From the NCBI GenBank assembly GCA_019973155.2, contig BPQB01000009.1, positions 1 through 64,000 of the forward strand: a stretch of DNA of 64,000 nt, written 5' to 3'. Position 1 is the first letter of the stretch, and every line of letters starts with the position of its first letter. Shown here piece by piece: positions 57,703 to 64,000 of the stretch. A program made the translations under genes and the position numbers. The notes below the pieces were generated by a model. That model was not told the DNA's origin. It did not search any database and saw only the letters and a program-made list of their open reading frames with translations. The DNA is from Phanerochaete sordida (lineage: Eukaryota > Basidiomycota > Agaricomycetes > Polyporales > Phanerochaetaceae).

Positions 57703-58784
57703 GGCGAAGGCGTCGGGGCAGGCAGACGCTGTTCCGCCCTGCGAGCTGCGGAGTGTTGCGCTTTATAGACCTGAGCGACCCAAAGCGAGGCCGGAGAGCC
57801 TTGTTCGTGGACACTGCGTAGGCACGCTTGACAGCCGCGCCGCGCGCACATCTTGCGCACATCAGGTACAAGCAAGCAACGTGCGCCGCCCTGTCGTGCA
57901 TGCCGTGCTCGCGGGGCCCGCTGGCGCGACGGAGTGCGGAGAAATATCCTCGAGCGGAGGGAAGCACGATGCCCCCGGGCGCGGCCATGTGTGCGCATTG
58001 CATGCGGTGGGAGCGGGGCTGGAGAACCGTGCGGAGATGCTCGACGCGGGCTGTGTTTCACAGGCACGCGAGGTCAGCTGTACATGCTGCAAGGAGCTGC
58101 CGTCGGCGTCGGGGCTGCGCGCAGAGAAGGCACAGGGCATGGACGGGGGCGAGGCGGTGGAAGGTGGAAGGTGGAAGAGCGGGAGAAGAGACGATGGCGG
58201 CAAGCGCTGGCGTGTTCTTCTGCACCGAACTGAGGCTCCCGTCTCGGCTTCAATTGCTACCACCTTGTGCTTCTTCTTCCTACACAGGATCGTCGCCGCC
58301 GGCAGTGTCTGGAGCGTTGTACGTACGAAATAAAGTTAGAAGTTAGCCTACAACTGAAACTCGAGCTCAGTTGGAACGAAGATCGAGTTCATGCACATGT
58401 CTGCCGACGATTCTGAGACTTCTTGCGAGCAATTGATGACGAAAAAACGAGCCTCCGTGCTCATGCGCGTGTATGCAGGATGGGAACGTTGGTGGTGTGC
58501 GAGGAGCCTCCTTGAGCGTCTATTGTCCGTTGTGGCGCCCGGCTCCCGCGGCAGCCACGTGACCGTGCTTCACGATGTTGAACGCGAGTGCGACGCGTTC
58601 TCGGAGGCTTAAGAGTCAAAAGACACACCATGTAATCGCGAGTAAGAGGTATATAATGAGAACATATCAATACAATCGCGTCCCAGTCAATTTTGAGACT
58701 GTTGCACACAAATAGAAGTACACTGATTGTCAGCGTCGACTCACGAGTTCAGATCTCAGTGCATCTCACACCCATCCCTCTCCC
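57703..58784. other. Intergenic between tandem nucleases
   Basis: Promoter of nuclease 1 and 3' flank of nuclease 2. No other gene is recognised. Confidence 0.45.
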
Positions 58785-60961
58785 TCAGCACACCCTCAAC
58801 CGCGCGACACTCGGATCGTGGTCGCTCGTGCGCGTGTTCACGTCCGGCGCCCAGCTGTTCACGTGCACGTGCTCGACCTCGACCGTGCGCCCCGCGACGG
58901 CGCTCGACACGAAGACGTGGTCGAGCTGCTCCTGCAGGTTGTCGAACACGTACGTGTAGCGCTCGACGGGGTCGACGTCCGCCGCGACGTCGACCTCGGT
59001 GAGCAGCCCCTCGAACGGCGCGAACACCGTGCGCGTCTGCGTGAACTCGTTGAAGTCCCCGCCGACGATCACGCTCGCGCCCGGGTCCTTCGCGAGCAGG
59101 CCCGACACGAAGGCCTGCGCGCGCGTCAGCGGCGCGCCGGCGCGTGGTAGAACAGAGCAGGCGCACCGCGATGACCTTGATCTGCGCGGTGCGCTGCGCG
59201 ACGGCGCCGTTCAGCGGCGGGCGCGGGTCGCCCTGGAGCGACGAGCCGCCGGAGACCTTGGCGGCGTTGTGCAGGTTGATCGTGAAGAAGCGCGCGCCGG
59301 ACGTCGTCTCCCAAGCGGCGACGATCGGCTTGCGGCTCGAGCCCCACGCCGAGTTCGTCGGGTCGATGCGCCCGGGGTTGAAGCTGCAGCGGCGCGGTCA
59401 GCTCAGTCGTCTGCCTGCCAGCCAGCGGGACGCACGTACTTGAGCGTCAGCTGCCCGTCTGAGCCGGTGACTGCCTCGACAGCGTCGTTGGGCCCGCCGA
59501 CGGGAATGCCAGAGACGAGGCTGACGGTCTTGCTGTTGAAGAGGTACGCGGGGCGGATGTTCCCGCCGGGCTCGCCGCCGTCCTGGTCGTTGATCGGGAG
59601 GACCTCCGTGAAGCTGTACGTGACGCCGCCCTGGGACTTGATCGACGAGCTGAGCGCGGAGAGCGTCTGGCTCGCGTCGACGGTGCCGTCGTCTGTCGGG
59701 CCCGAGTTGTCCTGGATCTCCTGCATGAACATGATGTCGGGCGAACGCAGGTGCGTCGCGATGTCGCCCGCGGCCTGTGGCAGCGTGGCCGACGTTGGGG
59801 CCATGTTGTCGACCTAGAACGCGATTCAGCAAGGCTTCTGCATAGCACATCGGAGAGGCGCACATTATAGTCGCCGATGGTGATGGTGCACCCGTCGTTC
59901 ACGGACGTCAGAGTCGTTGCTGGGATCGTAGGATCCGGGGTCGAGAGGACGGTCGGGGCCGTGAGCGGCAGCACGTAAAAGAAGCCAAACCTGCACATGC
60001 AGTCAGGAAGTCGCGCATATACTCACAAATTAGTCACCTACTGGTACAGAACGACACCAGTGATGTCACTGAGGGTCTTGCCGACACTCATGGTAGGGTT
60101 GGTGGTGCCGTCGAGGGGCTGTCCGATAATGACAGTCTCGGGGCCGCCGTCAGGCTTTCCATCGGTGCCTACAGAGCCACAATCAGTGCTTATATGCGCA
60201 TATATGCTGCGAGTTGCCCACCAGGCGCGAGCGTGAGGCCACCGCGCGAGTTGATGTTGTTCGCGGTCCACGCGCCGCGGACCCAGAACTCGCCAAAGTC
60301 GTTCTCGAAGCCGATCGAGGTCGGCTTCGGGACGGTGACGAGCATGCCCTCGAGGCTCGCCCAGAAGTCGAGCGCGAAGGCCGCAGGCTGGAGCGTCGGG
60401 TTCGCGACGTCGACGAGGCTCACGTTGTTCGGCACGCTGAGGAAGCCGTCGGGGCCGACGTCGAGCGCGGAGAACTCGCCCGTCGGCGGGCTGCGCGCGG
60501 CGCCGAGCACGAGCGGCGCGACGGTGTTGCCCTTCGAGAGCACGGTGATGCTCGTCGGCGACTCGAGCTCGGTCGCCTCGAGGAAGGTGCCGTCGGAGGA
60601 CGAGCGGAAGTCCTCGACCTTGCCGGTGAGCGAGATCTCGTCGCCGACGACCACGGAGGCGAGGACGCTGCTCGACTCGGAGAAGACGAAGAGGCCGGTC
60701 GAGCTGCGCGTGTCGGAGACGGGCGCGCTCTGGATGAAGAATCCGCTGACAGAGGCACTCTGGAGACGCGATGCGCCAGTTAGCTGACATCTCGACATAT
60801 CGGCAGAGTCTGCGACAGACCTTTGCTGTGACGACGCCGGTGACGCCCTTGACAGTTTGGCCCTCAAGCGGCGAGCGGAAGGCGGTGCCCTGGATGTCTG
60901 CGATGGTAGTCGAGTACACAAGGGCGCACTGGCCGAGCAAGAGGAGCCAGCGGGCGGCCAT
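58785..60961 (-). CDS. Secreted EEP-fold nuclease 2
   Basis: Paralogue of the gene at 55541-57702. The signal peptide is MAARWLLLLGQCALVYS, then TTIADIQGTAFRSPLEGQTV. The catalytic motifs are all present: GDYN, MFMQEIQDNSGPTDDGT, FFTINLHNAAKVSGGS, VIVGGDFNEFTQTRTVF, LDHVFVSSAVAG and TSDHDPSVARLRVC. Intron positions match nuclease 1, including after GDYN and before FNPGRIDP. The coding sequences are still similar enough to align along their whole length, so the duplication is tandem and fairly recent. Both copies look intact. Confidence 0.88.
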
Positions 60962-61886
60962 GGTAGCGATCAGGGACCCGGGGGAGCTCTTGGGCCCGCA
61001 CGAGCGACGCGAGCAATATTTATAGTGATGCGTGTGCCACTGCGCTGGTCGCTGTCAGCTTCGCCTTCTCGAACGCAGCGCGTTCGTCGGGCCTGCGAGA
61101 GAAACGTGCGCTTCGCTGTCTGGGTGCCGACGGCAGCTGTCAGTCGCTGATGGACGGCAGGCGAGCTTGTGCGGCGGAGCGCATGCATGTGCCGCCGCCG
61201 CCACGGCCATGTGCGTCGCGTGCCATGCGCTGGCAGCGTAAATATAGCCGTTCTGACGGGCCCTACATGCGCACAGCGCAGATACTGCACTCAGCCAGCC
61301 GTTCACAGGCTCCGAAGGCTGCTGCACATGTCGTTGGGAACGGCATGCCCAGCGCGCACGGCGGGTGCACAGCCCTACTGGGAGCGCGGACATATCGAAG
61401 GCTCGCGGGAGCAGACCGCTGAGAGCGACGCCACCTTCGCGCCCCCGTAGATCGAAAACCAATGCAGGGAAGGCAGAGGCGGACTCGAACGTGGGCCTTC
61501 TCGCCATGTTGCCGAACATAGGCGAGGACGCATGGCGAACAGCGTCGTACATGCGGTGCGCGACTGGGAGGGTTGCATTGCCAATGCCGTCGTTCGAGAA
61601 GGCCGACCTCCACGAGATGATTTTCAGCACCAGGTGTCTAGAACGGCCTTGTGGCACTCGGCTTGTGCCGCCCCGGATCTGCGGCCGTGACGAAGGTGCT
61701 GCGGTCACTGCTCGCGCGAACGCAGTCTAGAACCCAGCGGGGGGTGACGAGGACAGGAGTGCGAGACACGCAGAGCGTCCTGTCGGCGTGTCCGAGAAAA
61801 GTGCATTGGGACATAGAACCTGCGAGCAAAAACAAGGATAGCAATATCGACAGCAAGAACAGAGCAAATACTGAGGTGAATGTCGA
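60962..61886. other. Intergenic
   Basis: About 0.9 kb: nuclease 2 promoter and Borealin 3' flank. Frames are open on both strands by composition, with no domain. Confidence 0.45.
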
Positions 61887-63189
61887 CTATATCTTCCACC
61901 GCTCCATGGCCTGCGCGACGAGTCTCCGCATGTCGCCCTTCGCCTGCTGCTTCGCGTCGTCCGAGATGTCGGGTATCGCGTCGATCTGGTCCGGCGAGGT
62001 GAGGAACGGGTCGAACTGCAGCACATGTCCGTCGAGTGTCGGCACCGCGACGACCGCGGCGGGAAGAAGAGGCCCGTCCGGCGCAGGCGACTGCGAGCTC
62101 GATGCGCCCTGTCGGCCGCGCGCAGGCACAAAGTTGTGGTTCTGGCGCGTGCTTGCCGCCGAGTTCGCGCGCGAATGCGTGCCGTGGCTCGCCTGGGACG
62201 CGGGGCGGTCTTGACTCGCAGTCCGCACGATGATGCTGTTGGGATGGTGCCCCTTCGGCGCATCGTCGTCCTTGCCCGTGTCCACGACTTTCGTGAGCCA
62301 GCCGCTGAGGTCGAAGCCGAACTTGAGCGGATTCGCGAGTGGCGAGCCGTTGACGCTGACCATCGCCTCGTCCTTCTTTGGCCACCGCGGGAACGACGAT
62401 GATGACGCGGCCGGTATTGTCGGGTTGAAATGCGTGGTGGATGGTGGTCTTGTCGCCGGTCGTGAGGGTTTTGAGGGAGAGTTGAAGGGGATCTTGGTGG
62501 GCGAGGCAGGTCGAGGAGTGGTGCGGCCGAAGGCGAAGGGTACGGGTTTGGTCGGCTGCTTGTGGGGACTTGGTGACGGAGCAGTGGGAGGGACACGCTG
62601 CGTGGTCTTTGACTGCACAACTGTCGGCGGGCTGGCTGGATCGACGACATGAAGCAACTCACAGTACTTGGCGTCTTCGGTATCCGCGCGTTCTGCCCCG
62701 CTCCCGCCGCATTCGGAAAACCCACCTTCTTCTTCGGCGACGCCGTCGTCCTTGCTGTTCGCACGCACACATCAGCACCCCGCAGCGCCCGCACAGCGCG
62801 GCACGCACCAGCCTTGGCTGCCTTGCCCTCGCCGGGCTCCTCCTGGCTCTCGATCCACTTGCGCTTGCGCGTCGTGCGGTCGATGGCCTCGGCCGCGCCG
62901 CCGAGGCGCGCGCGCTGCGCGGCCTGCAGCGCGGCCTGCACGTCGCCGCCGTGCCGCGCGAACTCGCGCAGCGTGAGCCCGCGCACGAGCCGCGGCACGC
63001 GCGCGACGAGGCCCTCCTGGTGCACGCGGAAGGTCTCGAGCGCGTCTGCGAGGAACTCCTCGAACTGCCGCGCGCGGTGCGACACTGCGGAGACGGTGAG
63101 CCGGGGGCCGCGCGCGACGCTGCGGGCGTACCTTCGAGGTCGAGGTTCGCGAGCAGTTGGGCTTTCTCCTCCGCTGTGTACTTCTTCAT
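61887..63189 (-). CDS. NBL1: Borealin/Nbl1, chromosomal passenger complex
   Basis: Subunit of the chromosomal passenger complex that, with survivin and INCENP, targets Aurora B to centromeres. The start at 63189 gives MKKYTAEEKAQLLANLDLEV. A short intron follows, then SHRARQFEEFLADALETFRV then HQEGLVARVPRLVRGLTLRE (Borealin N-terminal helix that binds INCENP/survivin) and IDRTTRKRKW. The rest is a Ser/Pro-rich disordered region (TKPVPFAFGRTTPRPASPTK) with SVNGSPLANPLKFGF near the middle and a C-terminal VPTLDGHVLQFDPFLT. About three introns, roughly 380 residues; the third intron boundary near 62690 is approximate. Confidence 0.8.
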
Positions 63190-63596
63190 CCGTGACGACG
63201 CGTGTTTGGGCTTGCGGTAGAAGGGATCGTGCTCGTACGACGGGCAAGAGGGCGGAGGCAGTGTTTGAAGCGTGCGCGGTGGATGGTGGTCAAGTTGAAG
63301 TTGTGAAAGTAAGTAACAGTAACGAATTGAGTAAGGCAATTCGATTAATCTCCTTACTTACTCGGGCGTCTGTGTTACAATCTCGGTCAGTACCGTTAAC
63401 TAAACCTCTATCGACTCGTAATAGTCGCGCTTCGCTTGCAAAAATCACTAGACACACGGAGAGCATCTCGAGACATTGCGGAACGAATACTGTATACACA
63501 CGTCCTCCAGTTCGTATTGTAAGGTGCGCAGTAGGCAAGCAAAGGAGACTGAAGAGTCTGAACGGCGGCACAGCGAAACGCGCGGATAGCGATATT
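63190..63596. other. Intergenic POP1-Borealin
   Basis: Borealin promoter and POP1 3' flank, AT-rich, with a few GTAAGTAA-like motifs around 63307-63362. No gene. Confidence 0.45.
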
Positions 63597-64000
63597 CTAT
63601 TCCAGAATCTCTATTCGCGCAGTCCGGCAGATGGCTTCATGGCGGTCACGTACTTTCACCAAAGGCTGGCTTCCAACACTAAGTCTGCGAAGACCGCATA
63701 AGAAAAGGTTGCACAGCGCGAACGAACAGACGAACCTCTTAGCTTGCGCCTGTAGTTCCAAGAAACGAGCGACAGGGATGGCTCCGATGGCAAAGCCTTC
63801 GCCAAGAGATAAGGAGTAGTTCCCCGTCGTGACATACCCGATGATAGACTCGGGCGATGGAATGACGATTGAAGTCTGAGTAGAGAAGTTAGCACAAGGA
63901 GCACGAAGAGCACGAGGACCATAGCGGCGGCACTGACCTCGCTCTCTTCATCAAGGTCTATCTCAGCGTCCGCCACAGCTGGCGCATCCTTGCAGTTCGC
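63597..64000 (-). CDS. POP1: RNase P/MRP subunit POP1, C-terminal end (partial)
   Basis: Only the last three exons are in the window; the gene continues past the right edge. Joined text reads DAEIDLDEESE, then TSIVIPSPESIIGYVTTGNY then SLSLGEGFAIGAIPVARFLE and, after a 52 bp intron, RLSVGSQPLVKVRDRHEAIC then RTARIEILE and a TAG stop (63599-63597). This pattern (PSPE-IIGYVT-GNYSLS-G-G-AIG, then VKVR-R and C-R-AR) is the Pop1 C-terminal region, which helps assemble RNase P and RNase MRP RNPs for tRNA and rRNA processing. Confidence 0.85.

Noticed and set aside
63300..63400. GTAAGTAA-type motifs near POP1 as another hAT-type element
   Set aside because: Only a few motifs, no terminal inverted repeat and no target duplication found.

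Overview
This window is nuclear DNA of a filamentous basidiomycete, probably an Agaricomycete of the Polyporales type. The evidence is the GC-rich coding sequence, genes split by many 47-65 bp GT-AG introns, a class I-type hydrophobin, a DUF6533-type membrane protein, F-box proteins, a Zn2Cys6 regulator and fungal-style CACTA and hAT transposons. The order-level placement is inference.

Layout. 0-20 kb: three paralogous secreted precursors (1-1046 minus, 15982-17740 plus, 18883-19905 plus). Each carries a signal peptide, an SGA(I/L)SLKT...DHF module and repeats separated by dibasic Kex2-type sites. Two of them lie in an inverted duplication that flanks housekeeping genes: an F-box protein, secreted dipeptidyl-peptidase 5, EAF6 (NuA4), RRP40 (exosome), VPS37 (ESCRT-I) and a C2H2 zinc-finger protein. 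20-24 kb: a RAI1/DXO-like protein and the GPI-transamidase subunit PIG-U. 24-32 kb: a transposon island with a hAT-type non-autonomous element bearing a perfect 8 bp target duplication, a second hAT remnant split by an apparently complete CACTA-like element (intact 938-residue transposase plus an opposite-strand accessory gene), and a hydrophobin gene between them. 33-37 kb: a Zn2Cys6 regulator. 37-41 kb: two related genes for secreted ubiquitin-like domains set behind dibasic sites. 41-54 kb: a short-chain dehydrogenase, a DUF6533 protein, a cell-surface protein, a mitochondrial coiled-coil protein, an F-box protein, CDC123 and a frameshifted membrane-protein gene. 54.7-55.4 kb: a foldback element. 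55.5-61 kb: a tandem pair of secreted endonuclease/exonuclease/phosphatase-fold nucleases. 61.9-64 kb: Borealin (CPC) and the 3' end of POP1 (RNase P/MRP). Two identical tRNA-Glu(CTC) genes lie at 2.3 and 39.4 kb.

The most interesting material is secretory. Five genes encode precursors with signal peptides whose repeats or domains are delimited by KR/RR: three repeat-peptide precursors that share a promoter, a 5'UTR intron and a leader but carry different cargo, and two ubiquitin-like precursors. If Kex2 cuts at these sites, the locus would release several families of small secreted peptides and ubiquitin-fold proteins. All gene models here come from reading splice signals and frame continuity by eye; none has transcript support.
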